DNA of 31,895 nucleotides from a virus. The translations under genes were made by a program, and so were the position numbers. A model generated the notes under the pieces. It was not told where the DNA came from, searched no databases, and saw only the letters and a list, made by a program, of their open reading frames with translations. Within the stretch, counting starts at the first letter, position 1, and every line of letters starts with the position of its first letter. Shown piece by piece: positions 15,179 to 23,242 of the stretch. The DNA is taken from positions 1 to 31,895 of IMG/VR virus record IMGVR_UViG_3300028920_000722, one strand, 5' to 3'.

Positions 15179-15318
15179 TTCTTTATCTCCTTAAAGTTTA
15201 TACAATTTTCGCATTTGTGTTTATGCCTATTTTCCAAAAACTTTCTGTGTTCCTTATCTTCCTCTTTCATTACTAAAATAAAAAAAATAATTATAAACAG
15301 TATAAATAGTATAGTCAT
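15175..15318 (-). CDS. 47-residue membrane-anchored CxxC peptide
   Basis: ATG 15318 with SD AAGGAG at 5 nt spacing opens 47 codons whose TGA overlaps the following GTG start. The first ~16 residues are a hydrophobic helix (TILFILFIIIFFILV), and the rest is charged with HKCENC near the C-terminus. It looks like a single-pass membrane peptide with a metal-binding or redox CxxC. It lies between the GIY-YIG gene and a methyltransferase in the same coupled operon. I recognise no family. Confidence 0.58.
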   Translation of the reverse strand: MTILFILFIIIFFILVMKEEDKEHRKFLENRHKHKCENCINFKEIKK

Positions 15319-15328
15319 AGCTTCTCCT

Positions 15329-15622
15329 TCAAGTATAGTTAAAAATACCTGGTGTTACTTTGTTGTACTCTGGTTTTAATATATTATGGAAATCTATTTC
15401 GGCTTGTTGGTAATCATTTGTTTCGTGTATATATATTTTTAACTTATTGTTTATTCTTGCTCTATGTATTGCAAAATAAGCATCTTTATTTATAGAGTCA
15501 AAAAAATACCTACCTGTTGACTTGTAAAAATATTTTGCTATACGCTCTTTTAAGTTTTTAGATCTGCCAACATATAAACATCTATCCCCATCAAAGAATG
15601 CATAAACTCCACACTGCTTCAT
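15329..15622 (-). CDS. GIY-YIG nuclease-domain protein
   Basis: 97 residues, essentially one GIY-YIG domain. It has GVY at residues 5-7, YVG at 17-19, the arginine helix SKNLKERIAKYF, and the catalytic-position glutamate Glu75 in the YQQAEIDFHN helix ending in LKPEYN. Stand-alone domains of this size occur as homing endonucleases in phages and as UvrC-like nucleases. It sits inside the glycan operon, overlapping the upstream glycosyltransferase by ATGA, so it has adapted to the operon rather than interrupting a gene. It may have mobilised neighbouring cassettes. Confidence 0.85.
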   Translation of the reverse strand: MKQCGVYAFFDGDRCLYVGRSKNLKERIAKYFYKSTGRYFFDSINKDAYFAIHRARINNKLKIYIHETNDYQQAEIDFHNILKPEYNKVTPGIFNYT

Positions 15623-16491
15623 AGCTTCTCTATCCTTTCATCATAACTATAAAACCAATTATAGAATATTAACCTTGCCCACTTAGGCATCTTCATTATG
15701 GCCCATAGCGCAAATAGTGCTTTCCTGCGCTGCTTATCTTCCCATATACCGCTTTCTGTGGCCCTCTTAAATACACCTGTGTATCTGGCATACATCATCT
15801 TGTGCATCTTTGTAGCATGTATTATCTTTTTACTGCATCCGGTAGCACCCCAGCTGTTAGGGTATGATCTATAAACTGTTAAACTCTCTCCTAAGTTTAC
15901 AAATCCTTTTTGAAATGCTGCAAAGTAAGCGCACATGCCATCAAAGTTTACCTTTGTATTTTTACCGCCCTGTTCCCAGCACCTCTCTACCAGCTCCTTG
16001 CGCATAAGGAAGCCGCATTGATTAAGGTTCTTAGCAAAACCTGCCCTGTGTATCTTAACGGCATAATCCGGTGATACATAGGCTGTAAATGGGAATAGTG
16101 TTCTATGGTATAGCCGGCCTTCCCGGATCACATCTCCATTGCAAGTAAACAGATCTACAAAAGGATAATCCTGAGTAGCCTGCTTCATGGCCTTAAAATA
16201 GCCCTGCTTAGGGTAGTCATCTGCTGAGAAAAAGGCTACATACTCTGCATCTGTAGCAGCGCAACCTCTAAGGCTTGAATGGAATGGCCCATTAGCACCT
16301 TCATTGACTACTACCTTAAAATTATACTTCATTTGCAGGCACTCTAAAAGATCCATGCTGTTATCTGTGGACTCATCATCTACCACTATAAACTCATCCG
16401 GCTGCATAGCTGCTATCCTGCCTACAGCATCTATCAGAAATCTGCTGTCATTATAGTTTACTAATATTATGGCTATCTTATGCTCTGACAT
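15619..16491 (-). CDS. GT2 family glycosyltransferase
   Basis: 290 residues from ATG 16491 (SD GGGAAG; an ATG 15 nt upstream is an alternative). The GT-A fold starts IAIILVNYNDSRFL, with VVDDESTDNS as the nucleotide-binding Asp pair and FFSADDYPK as the DXD-like metal site. The segment HRAGFAKNLNQCGFLMRKEL holds the acceptor side. The C-terminal third is helical and aromatic, probably membrane-associated but not spanning. It would transfer a sugar from a nucleotide donor to a growing surface glycan. It overlaps the B12 radical-SAM gene by 14 nt. Confidence 0.9.
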   Translation of the reverse strand: MSEHKIAIILVNYNDSRFLIDAVGRIAAMQPDEFIVVDDESTDNSMDLLECLQMKYNFKVVVNEGANGPFHSSLRGCAATDAEYVAFFSADDYPKQGYFKAMKQATQDYPFVDLFTCNGDVIREGRLYHRTLFPFTAYVSPDYAVKIHRAGFAKNLNQCGFLMRKELVERCWEQGGKNTKVNFDGMCAYFAAFQKGFVNLGESLTVYRSYPNSWGATGCSKKIIHATKMHKMMYARYTGVFKRATESGIWEDKQRRKALFALWAIMKMPKWARLIFYNWFYSYDERIEKL

Positions 16492-17944
16492 ATTGTTTCT
16501 TCCCATATATATAGTCTTTGCTTGTAGCTATCTTCTTACCCTGCCTTAGCTTCATCTGAATACCAAACCAGCCAACCTTTATTAAGTATAGCAAATCCTC
16601 TATTGAGTGTATCTTTTGAAGTAATAGCCAGGGCTTCTTTATATACTGCCACATCTTATGCTCAACAAACTCATTGTATGCCTGCTGTTGGAAGTCTTTG
16701 ATCTGCTGCTTAGTAAAGTTTACTGTCTTACAACCGCCTTCATTTAAGGCTGAAAACATATCATCCTTGTCTATCAGGCCTTCTTTTACAAAATCCTTAT
16801 ATACTCTTGCTGATGGATGCGGTAATAGTGTAAAGAATGTAGCAAAATCAGCCCCGGAGTCCTTGGCAAAGTCTATTGTACGCCTTATCTGCTTCTCTGT
16901 TTCATAAGGAAAACCTATTATATTTGTAATAATAGTCCACATGCCTATCTTATTGGCATATTCTATAACTTCTTTTGCCTTATCTAAAGAGTAGTTCTTG
17001 CCTATATATTCTCTCATCAAAGGATCTGCACTCTCTATGCCAAAGGTAAGCCGGTAGCATCCTGAGCGCTTCATTAGCCTTAGTAAATCCTCATCTAACA
17101 ACCAATATGGTATGCCATTAGGAGTAGCCCACTTGATATTAAGCTCACGCTTTATTATAAGCTCGCATATCTCTCTTAGTCTTTGCCTGCTTACAGCCAT
17201 GTTATCATCTAAGAAGTGAAACTCTTTTATACCATAGGCCCATATCAAAACCTGCATCTCAGCTACTACTGCTTTTGGGCTTTTAGCGCGCCACTTCCTT
17301 TGCCATACTCCATTAGCTGTACAGAATACACAGTCGTTAGGGCAACCTCTGCTACTTATTATGCCAGCGCCAGGGCTTGCCATCATAAAAGGATTGCTTA
17401 CTTCTATATACCGCATAAAATCTATCATATCATAGGCCGGCATAGGCAGGCCATCAAGATCCTTTATAAACTCTCTCTGCACTATCGGATCTCTATTGCC
17501 TTCTATTATATCCATGAAAGCCTGCTCTCCTTCGCCTACTACTACCTGATCCGCGCCTGCCTCAAGCATTCGGTGGGGAAAACTTGAGGCATGATTGCCA
17601 CCTACAACCACGCGGATTTTAGGGTTTAGAGCTTTTATCAGCTTAATAAGCTCTACATAATCTTTATGAAATACTGTGTACATTGTAGATATGCCTATTA
17701 TATCAGGATCTTCTGCTTTTATAATCTCCCATATATCTATATCAGATATGCCGCAGCGCTTATGATCTACATATTTAATAACATCATTCTCATCAAACAC
17801 ACCAAGCTCATATATCTTTGCATATATGCCATGATCTTTTAGGTAGGCTGCTATGTTGCATAGCCCATAAGGCACAGATGCCCGGTAAAATACATAAGCT
17901 GTTTTATCAAAGCTGCAATATGGATTGAACAGTATTATCTTCAT
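16478..17944 (-). CDS. B12-binding radical SAM protein
   Basis: 488 residues, two full domains. Residues ~1-150 form a cobalamin-binding Rossmann domain (IGISTMYTVFHKDY, VVVGGNHASSFP, VVVGEGEQAF). The radical core has SSRGCPNDCVFC (Cys201, 205, 208), then FHFLDDNMAV and YRLTFGIESADPLM and IIGFPYET, the usual Elp3-like elements. Residues ~390-488 form a helical tail. Members methylate unactivated carbons or rearrange carbon skeletons of sugars, lipids and antibiotics. Here it is flanked by two glycosyltransferases with ATGA and 14-nt overlaps. C-methylation or other radical editing of a glycan is a reasonable inference, not a demonstrated role. Confidence 0.93.
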   Translation of the reverse strand: MKIILFNPYCSFDKTAYVFYRASVPYGLCNIAAYLKDHGIYAKIYELGVFDENDVIKYVDHKRCGISDIDIWEIIKAEDPDIIGISTMYTVFHKDYVELIKLIKALNPKIRVVVGGNHASSFPHRMLEAGADQVVVGEGEQAFMDIIEGNRDPIVQREFIKDLDGLPMPAYDMIDFMRYIEVSNPFMMASPGAGIISSRGCPNDCVFCTANGVWQRKWRAKSPKAVVAEMQVLIWAYGIKEFHFLDDNMAVSRQRLREICELIIKRELNIKWATPNGIPYWLLDEDLLRLMKRSGCYRLTFGIESADPLMREYIGKNYSLDKAKEVIEYANKIGMWTIITNIIGFPYETEKQIRRTIDFAKDSGADFATFFTLLPHPSARVYKDFVKEGLIDKDDMFSALNEGGCKTVNFTKQQIKDFQQQAYNEFVEHKMWQYIKKPWLLLQKIHSIEDLLYLIKVGWFGIQMKLRQGKKIATSKDYIYGKKQYVRA

Positions 17945-18636
17945 CTTAGTTTATATATTATCCCTCTTACCAGCAATAAGAATATCAGCTTTAAAGTCAT
18001 TGCAGGATGCCTTAGCAGTATCTTCCACTTACCGCGCTCTGTAAATACAGTCCAGCATCTATACTTAAAGTCAAGTACTTTCGCTTGCGGATGCTTCTTT
18101 TTAAATCTATCCATGCTCTTAGAATAATATGCCTTTTTCTTAATATAATTCTTGAAAGATACATCATCCATGTGGTATAATGGATTTTTGGCTATAACCT
18201 TTAGCCCTTTTATCCTCAAATCCCAATCAGCATCTTCCGGGCCTGACATACTCTCATCAAACTTAGGGCAGTTATTGGCTCTTACAAACCTTACACAATC
18301 TACCAAAGTGCCTGTATAAAACTGCCTCTCAAAGTATCGCAGGCGTGTAAACCAATCATCTCCTACTATATGCTCGGGTATATATACACCTACTACATCA
18401 GGGTTATCTTCCATTATGCTGACACACTCCATTATTAGCTCCTGCGTAGGTACTTGATCGCTGTCTAATATAAATATATATCTGCCCTTAGCCTGCTCTA
18501 TTCCTATGTTGCGCTGGGCTGATCTCTCCATACCTACATCTATCTCAAGTATCTCAACACCTACCATATCGCCTATAGACTCTCTTATCTGCGATATATC
18601 CCGGCCATTATTAGGTATTACTACTGATACTCTCAT
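17941..18636 (-). CDS. GT2-like glycosyltransferase
   Basis: 231 residues. GT-A features: RVSVVIPNNGRD at the start, RSAQRNIGIEQAKGRYIFI, and ILDSDQVPTQ as the DXD-type site (Asp at the ends of DSD). A later MSGPEDADWDLRIKG matches the GPEDxDWxxR acceptor-side motif common in GT2 enzymes. The C-terminus has a hydrophobic helix (LIFLLLVRGIIY) that may anchor it at the inner membrane. It is joined by ATGA overlaps to the glycosyltransferase upstream and the B12 radical-SAM gene downstream. Donor and acceptor unknown. Confidence 0.88.
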   Translation of the reverse strand: MRVSVVIPNNGRDISQIRESIGDMVGVEILEIDVGMERSAQRNIGIEQAKGRYIFILDSDQVPTQELIMECVSIMEDNPDVVGVYIPEHIVGDDWFTRLRYFERQFYTGTLVDCVRFVRANNCPKFDESMSGPEDADWDLRIKGLKVIAKNPLYHMDDVSFKNYIKKKAYYSKSMDRFKKKHPQAKVLDFKYRCWTVFTERGKWKILLRHPAMTLKLIFLLLVRGIIYKLR

Positions 18637-19187
18637 AGCCCCATCCTTATCTTTATAGTATCTATTAGTGTTGATAGTATATCCTTAAAACTCTTGCCAT
18701 CCGATACTGTAGCATGTATAGGTATCTGCTGCATGGTCTTTTTGTCTTTTCTGGCTTTGTACAGTATCTCTATATCAAAGGCCCAGCCATCTGTTTTCCA
18801 CTCTGGCTTATAGTTAAAGCCTTTGATGCCGGTCTGGGTATCAACCTCTATTCTAAACAGCAGCCATATCCATATCCTTGATAAAAAGGTAAGCAGTTTC
18901 CTTTTTAGCTTCCTTGGCAGAGCCTTCCTGCCTACTACAATATCATACTCATTAAGATAAAATATTATCTTAAATATCTCTCTTGGCGGTATATCTCTAT
19001 CACCATCTATAAAGATATAGTAATCACCGGTAGCCTGCTCTAAGGCTTCTCTTATAGCATAGCCTTTGCCCTTGCCATAACGGTCATTGTATATCACTAT
19101 CTGAGCCGGGCCTATCTCCTGCTCTATCTCATTGACAAGATCATGTATCTTAGGCTCATTATATGATGGCACTATAACGCTTATCAT
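18633..19187 (-). CDS. GT2 polyprenyl-phosphate-type glycosyltransferase
   Basis: 184 residues from ATG 19187 (ATGA overlap with the transketolase fragment). SVIVPSYNEP, IVIYNDRYGKGKGYAIREAL and DYYIFIDGDRDIPP follow the Alg5/DPM1-like pattern, with DGD as metal site. VDTQTGIKGFN and WAFDIEILYKA match the TG-x-KGF and FD-x-E-x-L motifs of dolichyl/undecaprenyl-phosphate glucose or mannose synthases. A short basic hydrophobic segment near residue 100 (LLTFLSRIWIWLLF) suits a membrane interface. It would make a lipid-linked monosaccharide, a fitting donor for the TMTC-like enzyme at 10727-12034. Confidence 0.88.
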   Translation of the reverse strand: MISVIVPSYNEPKIHDLVNEIEQEIGPAQIVIYNDRYGKGKGYAIREALEQATGDYYIFIDGDRDIPPREIFKIIFYLNEYDIVVGRKALPRKLKRKLLTFLSRIWIWLLFRIEVDTQTGIKGFNYKPEWKTDGWAFDIEILYKARKDKKTMQQIPIHATVSDGKSFKDILSTLIDTIKIRMGL

Positions 19188-19636
19188 ACTCTTATATACC
19201 CCGGTTTTAGGCTGTTTATCCAAATATCAAACTCTTTGCCATTATATACAGGCATCTTAATTGCATTCATAACAGCTATATCATCCTCATATACACAATG
19301 GCAATCTCCTAAGCCTTTGAAAAAATCACCCACTCCATTACCTATTATCTTAACATTTCTATTCATAAGCACTACATCATTTCGGATCTGCTCTAAGCCT
19401 TTAAATGCTATGAAGCTGGCTATGGAATATATTATAGGCTTTAGTCCTGCCTGGGCCATGCCTGCTGCTATGCCTACTGTAGCCTGCTCCATTATACCGC
19501 AGTTAATAACCCTATTAGGATATTGCTTCATAAGCATATCTATCTTAGCAAACCCGCAGTCGCATACCAAAAGATAATATCTCTTATCCTCAAATATATC
19601 TACTAAGTTATCTATAATGGTATTTCTATCTACCAT
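19184..19636 (-). CDS. transketolase-like Pyr domain, pair 1 (short C-half)
   Basis: 150 residues from ATG 19636 (SD AGGTG, overlapping the N-half stop by 11 nt). It contains the thiamine-pyrimidine-binding domain: RVINCGIMEQATVGIAAGMA with the conserved Glu50, PIIYSIASFIAFKGLEQIRND, and a GVGDFFKGLGDCHCVYEDD loop. Typical split transketolase C-halves are near 300 residues; this one stops after the Pyr domain and lacks the C-terminal regulatory-like domain present in pair 2. With the adjacent N-half it should form a two-carbon ketol transferase or a relative acting on a sugar. Confidence 0.83.
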   Translation of the reverse strand: MVDRNTIIDNLVDIFEDKRYYLLVCDCGFAKIDMLMKQYPNRVINCGIMEQATVGIAAGMAQAGLKPIIYSIASFIAFKGLEQIRNDVVLMNRNVKIIGNGVGDFFKGLGDCHCVYEDDIAVMNAIKMPVYNGKEFDIWINSLKPGYIRV

Positions 19637-20306
19637 CAGGACACCTGAAGTGCCACTCGGCCCTGTTTTCCATATATGGCACACCCTTTCCTTTTGTAGT
19701 AGTAGCAACCAAAATCATAGGCTTTGAGTCAAGCCACCTGTATAATTGCTTATGGTCATGGCCATCACAATGATAAACCATAAAACCCCAGCCCTTAAAT
19801 CTATGGAATATATTTTGGTATAATATCTTATCAACATAATCCATAGCTTGTAAGCCATTATCATCTACTATAACACTTATATTAGTTAATTGGTGGTGAT
19901 ACATAAAACTTAATGCTTCCCAATTAGAGCCTTCCTGAAGTTCGCCATCACCTACTATTACCCATGTATGATTATCGTTGCCTAATTTCTTATTAGCATA
20001 AGCTACCCCCACCGCTACCGGTAGCCCATGGCCTAATGATCCATACCCATCTACACAGCCGGGCATATCAAAGTTCTCCCATTTCTTCTTAGCAAGTAAG
20101 CCCAGATCTGCCCATATAGCATAAAGGCCATAACATCCATGGCCTTTAGATAATATAATTGTATCTTGCGGTTTTGCTACTTTATAATGCAATACTGTTA
20201 ATATATCAAGGCATGATAAAGATGGCGCTATATGGCCCTGCTTATTCCTTGTGGCTACCCTTACAACCTCAGCCCTTAGCTTGTCTGCCTTTACTACTGT
20301 GTTCAC
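19626..20306 (-). CDS. transketolase-like N-half, pair 1 (ThDP diphosphate domain)
   Basis: 226 residues, start GTG 20306 (TAGTG overlap, SD AGGAG). It holds the PP domain: IILSKGHGCYGLYAIWADLG, LGHGLPVAVGVAYA, and the thiamine diphosphate motif VGDGELQEGSNWEA (GDG at 119-121) ending at VDDN (Asn150) for Mg2+ and diphosphate. GKGVPYMENRAEWHF near the end matches the transketolase loop GKGV-x-x-MEN-x-x-WH. At 226 residues it is somewhat shorter than usual (about 270). It lies directly upstream of its short C-half. Confidence 0.88.
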   Translation of the reverse strand: MNTVVKADKLRAEVVRVATRNKQGHIAPSLSCLDILTVLHYKVAKPQDTIILSKGHGCYGLYAIWADLGLLAKKKWENFDMPGCVDGYGSLGHGLPVAVGVAYANKKLGNDNHTWVIVGDGELQEGSNWEALSFMYHHQLTNISVIVDDNGLQAMDYVDKILYQNIFHRFKGWGFMVYHCDGHDHKQLYRWLDSKPMILVATTTKGKGVPYMENRAEWHFRCPDGR

Positions 20307-20683
20307 TATCTACTCCTGTGTTGCACCTTAAACTCGCGCCAACCCATTTCAGTAAGTCGGTTCAATTCGTTTTTGTATTCTACTCGCTTACTATTAAAGT
20401 TCCTAACCTCTATCATCATCTTCTTAACATCTTCTGCACTCATATCCTCACCACGCCTGAAAGCATTTTCTCTATTCCATACCTCAAAGTTCATCTGAGC
20501 AATCCTTATGATACAAGCCAGCAGCGCACCTGATAGTTTAATGTTTAACTTATCAATTCCCTCTGATAAGGTAGTATGCTCCTTGTATGCTCCTTCTTCT
20601 CCAAAAAATATCTTCCTGCTGAGAATAGTCAGCCTATCAATTACATCCCCCACGGACATATCAATATTAGTTTTATTTTTCAT
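20306..20683 (-). CDS. DUF6165-like protein
   Basis: 125 residues. The pattern SVGDVIDRLTILSRKI at the start and NFEVWNRENAFRRGEDMS in the middle, then FNSKRVEYKNELNRL, resembles DUF6165-type proteins (G-E-x-x-DK-x-TIL-x-x-K, then N-x-x-LW-x-x-E-x-x-R), found in lipopolysaccharide and sugar-modification loci. No catalytic residues can be assigned. It is tightly placed between the HNH-like gene (11-nt overlap) and the transketolase N-half (1-nt overlap). SD GGGGG precedes ATG 20683. The family link is from pattern memory. Confidence 0.55.
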   Translation of the reverse strand: MKNKTNIDMSVGDVIDRLTILSRKIFFGEEGAYKEHTTLSEGIDKLNIKLSGALLACIIRIAQMNFEVWNRENAFRRGEDMSAEDVKKMMIEVRNFNSKRVEYKNELNRLTEMGWREFKVQHRSR

Positions 20684-21056
20684 TGTTCCCCCATTTTAAT
20701 TGCATTGCCCTTTTCATTGACTTACTGATATTATTTTTCCATTCCTGCGTAAGCGGTCCTCTCTTATTTCCTATTTTGTCCTTACGACTATTCTCGCTTT
20801 TTTCTATGAACCTACAATTCCCTAAAACATAATCGCCATTGTTGTCTATCCTATCTATGCTTGGTTGATTAAGACGATAAGCTCTATCTCTCGCCCATAA
20901 ATAAGCTACATCTTCAAGGGTTAAGAAGTTTCTAATACCTTTATCAGCATATCTCCCATTCCGGCATCTCGCTACAATGTTATCATAACGCCTTTTCCAA
21001 GGGCGTGCTTCGTAATATCTTTTGTTATATCTTAATTTAGCTTCTGAAGTAATCAT
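20673..21056 (-). CDS. HNH-like endonuclease
   Basis: 127 residues. A central block SIDRIDNNGDYVLGNCRFIE (about 67-86) fits the D-R-I-D-x-x-G-x-Y-x-x-x-N-C-R form of phage HNH endonucleases, followed by SENSRKDK. The first motif residue is Arg instead of the classical His, a known variant pattern. The N-terminus is Tyr/Arg-rich and the C-terminus is a basic helix (LTQEWKNNISKSMKRAMQ) resembling a NUMOD-type DNA-binding element. It is likely a free-standing homing endonuclease lodged in the operon, with ATGA coupling to the upstream radical-SAM gene. Confidence 0.75.
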   Translation of the reverse strand: MITSEAKLRYNKRYYEARPWKRRYDNIVARCRNGRYADKGIRNFLTLEDVAYLWARDRAYRLNQPSIDRIDNNGDYVLGNCRFIEKSENSRKDKIGNKRGPLTQEWKNNISKSMKRAMQLKWGNNEK

Positions 21057-21877
21057 CTTATTTCCTTAATAGTTACAGAACACCAATTTTTTTCTTGAAA
21101 TCTATTAAACTTGAGCTTAATATCACAAGGATTGCAAAGCCCATAGTTATCACATGGCAGGTATGTAGTAGGTAGTTTAACATCCTTATCAAGTATATGC
21201 CCATAGGAATTGATGCCATGGTATAGATCATAATGGCATCTAAACAGCCTGCCATCTGGGGCTATCAGCATTTCACTTGGCTTACATAGGCACTTCTTGC
21301 GCTTCCCATTTACAGCATCTGGGTATTTATAAGTGCCATGCGTTTCATCTAAAAGTTCCTTCAGCCTAAAGTCTATGCCTAATCCCTTGCCCATAAGCAT
21401 TGCCCTTGCCACGCTGTAATTATTAGTATCAACAGCCCAAACGCCCACAGAATAGCCTGCCTTTTGCAATGAGCGCACATCACACAATAAATCTAATGCT
21501 TTCGTCTGGCCGGGATGAAAAGAAAATCTTATAGAAGCATACTTAGCTTCACGCTTAAATCTATAAGGGCCTATCTTATATCTAAACTGTTCTATATCAA
21601 ACTTACCATTTGTTAAAAGATCTAATGGCAGGTCTTTCCTTATGCCATCTATAAGCCTGTAAAACCCTCTATAAACTGTAGGCTCGCCACCTGTGATAGT
21701 AACCGGTAAGTCTGGCCTTGTCTTTATTCTGTTTAGGCCTTCAGCCCATTGCTCTGGACTCATCAGTTTATACTTATACAGACCATTGTATTTGTTGATA
21801 CAGTATGAGCATTTGAAGTTACAGGCAAATGTTAAGAATGCGCTGATATAGTTATAGCTTTTTGGAATATTGAGCAT
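21053..21877 (-). CDS. radical SAM protein with C-terminal Cys-rich domain
   Basis: 274 residues. The cluster motif is CNFKCSYC (Cys19, 23, 26), then VTITGGEPTVYRG. The C-terminal part has KKCLCKPSEMLIAPDGRLFRC and CDNYGLCNPCDIKLK, enough cysteines for at least one auxiliary [4Fe-4S] cluster. The short N-terminus (18 residues before the first Cys) suits a compact core. It overlaps the C-half of transketolase pair 2 by 26 nt and the HNH gene by ATGA. It might act on the product of the transketolase, but that is speculation from order. Confidence 0.88.
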   Translation of the reverse strand: MLNIPKSYNYISAFLTFACNFKCSYCINKYNGLYKYKLMSPEQWAEGLNRIKTRPDLPVTITGGEPTVYRGFYRLIDGIRKDLPLDLLTNGKFDIEQFRYKIGPYRFKREAKYASIRFSFHPGQTKALDLLCDVRSLQKAGYSVGVWAVDTNNYSVARAMLMGKGLGIDFRLKELLDETHGTYKYPDAVNGKRKKCLCKPSEMLIAPDGRLFRCHYDLYHGINSYGHILDKDVKLPTTYLPCDNYGLCNPCDIKLKFNRFQEKNWCSVTIKEIR

Positions 21878-22742
21878 TGATTTTCTTTCGTATATCTGCT
21901 TCTGTTAATCCTATGTGCTTGCATAGATCCTCATAACTTCCATACTCTCTTATAAATGTTTCTGGGATAGCCATGTTGCGGCATATAATATTATTGTTAC
22001 AGCTATGTAACACCTCATCCCCTAAGCCACCATATCTGCTGTGTTCCTCTACTACTAATACATTCTTTGTTTTTTGTATGCTTTGTGCTATTAGCTTACA
22101 ATCAAGGGGCTTTATAGTATGTATATATATAATCTCTACATCCTTTTTGCCTACTGCCTTTACTACATTATCCAGCTGGCCGCCTGTTACTATAACTGTC
22201 ATGCGGCTACCTTCCTTTACAAGCACACCGTTGCCTACTGTAGCATCCAGCTTTAAGCTATGGGATTTATTAGATAGCCTAAAATAGTTTATCTTATTAT
22301 TCTTATATACCTGCCTGAATAACTGATCAAACTCTTGCTTGCTACCTGGGCAGAATATATTTGTATTAGGTAGTGGCTTCAATAGCGCAAAGTCAGTATA
22401 GCAATGATGGGTAGCGCCTAATGTAGAGTAGTCAAATGCGCCACCTGTAGTTACTATGTTACAGCCAAGCTCCTGATGGGCCAGATCCAGCTTTATCTGC
22501 TCGTAACACTTCTCTACCACAAAAGGAGTCATGGAGTGTATAACCGGTATTAGACCTACCATTCTAAGGCCGGATGCCATTGTAGTCATGGTGTTCTCAC
22601 AGATGCCTACATTGTAGTACCTGCCGGGGCAAGCCTTAGCAAATGGCTCTAACCTGTAATGGCTAATATCTGCTGTTAAGACAACAAGGCTATTATCCTT
22701 TTTACCAATGCTTGTTACTGTCTTTACAAACTGCTCTCTCAT
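21852..22742 (-). CDS. transketolase-like C-half, pair 2
   Basis: 296 residues from ATG 22742 (ATGA overlap). The Pyr domain begins with LVVLTADISHYRL and holds YYNVGICENTMTTMASGLRM with the catalytic-position Glu49, then VIHSMTPFVVEKCYEQIKLD and GATHHCYTDFALLKPLPN. A transketolase C-terminal domain follows (MTVIVTGGQLDNVVKAVGKK, VLVVEEHSRYGGLGDEV). This is the full-length form, unlike pair 1. It should pair with the N-half at 23205-23969, although a methyltransferase gene separates them. Confidence 0.9.
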   Translation of the reverse strand: MREQFVKTVTSIGKKDNSLVVLTADISHYRLEPFAKACPGRYYNVGICENTMTTMASGLRMVGLIPVIHSMTPFVVEKCYEQIKLDLAHQELGCNIVTTGGAFDYSTLGATHHCYTDFALLKPLPNTNIFCPGSKQEFDQLFRQVYKNNKINYFRLSNKSHSLKLDATVGNGVLVKEGSRMTVIVTGGQLDNVVKAVGKKDVEIIYIHTIKPLDCKLIAQSIQKTKNVLVVEEHSRYGGLGDEVLHSCNNNIICRNMAIPETFIREYGSYEDLCKHIGLTEADIRKKINAQYSKKL

Positions 22743-23242
22743 TTTATAACCCACCAATCAACGCCCATAACATTAAGTTCCAATCCTTCCCTTTGTATAA
22801 ACTCATTAACAGCTTGCTCAACCCCGGGCTGTAGCGGCTCTTTATAGTCATGGCCTGCAAAGACTCCGCCCTTCTTAACCTTTGACCACCATAGATGTAA
22901 GTCCTGCTTTACTGACTCGTAATCATGGGCAGCATCTATATACACATAGTCTATTGACTCATCTGGTATATATTTATATGCTATATGCGTACCTGTAACA
23001 AACCACTCGCAAATACCCTTATAAGGTTCTAAGTTCTTATAGGCTTCCCGGTATCTTGCAACCGATTGTGTATATCCAATTATTTCTTTTTCAGTATTAT
23101 AGTCATCTACAAGATACATCTTGCTAATATTCATATTCGTTATCATATCTAAAGCATTAAGTCCTAAGTGTACGCCAAGCTCTGCCACTACTATTGCGCT
23201 ATCCTTATACTTTTCTTTTACGAATTGTGCTGAGTATCGCAT
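22739..23242 (-). CDS. class-I SAM methyltransferase (Methyltransf_24-like)
   Basis: 167 residues. Motif I is IVVAELGVHLGLNALDMI, with MYLVDDYN as strand-2 acid, then SIDYVYIDAAHDYESVKQDL and VKKGGVFAGHDY. The D-A-x-H-x-Y-E and G-G-x-x-x-x-H-D-Y elements are hallmarks of the Methyltransf_24/TylF-CmcI group, which binds a metal ion and often methylates sugars or macrolide hydroxyls. It is inserted between the two halves of transketolase pair 2, overlapping them by 38 and 4 nt. SD GAGG is somewhat distant from ATG 23242, so translation may rely on coupling. Confidence 0.85.
   Translation of the reverse strand: MRYSAQFVKEKYKDSAIVVAELGVHLGLNALDMITNMNISKMYLVDDYNTEKEIIGYTQSVARYREAYKNLEPYKGICEWFVTGTHIAYKYIPDESIDYVYIDAAHDYESVKQDLHLWWSKVKKGGVFAGHDYKEPLQPGVEQAVNEFIQREGLELNVMGVDWWVIK

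Noticed and set aside
21073-21255. Hydrophobic 60-codon minus-strand frame inside the radical-SAM gene
   Set aside because: It overlaps the Cys-rich C-terminal domain, which has clear family features, and has no independent initiation signal.
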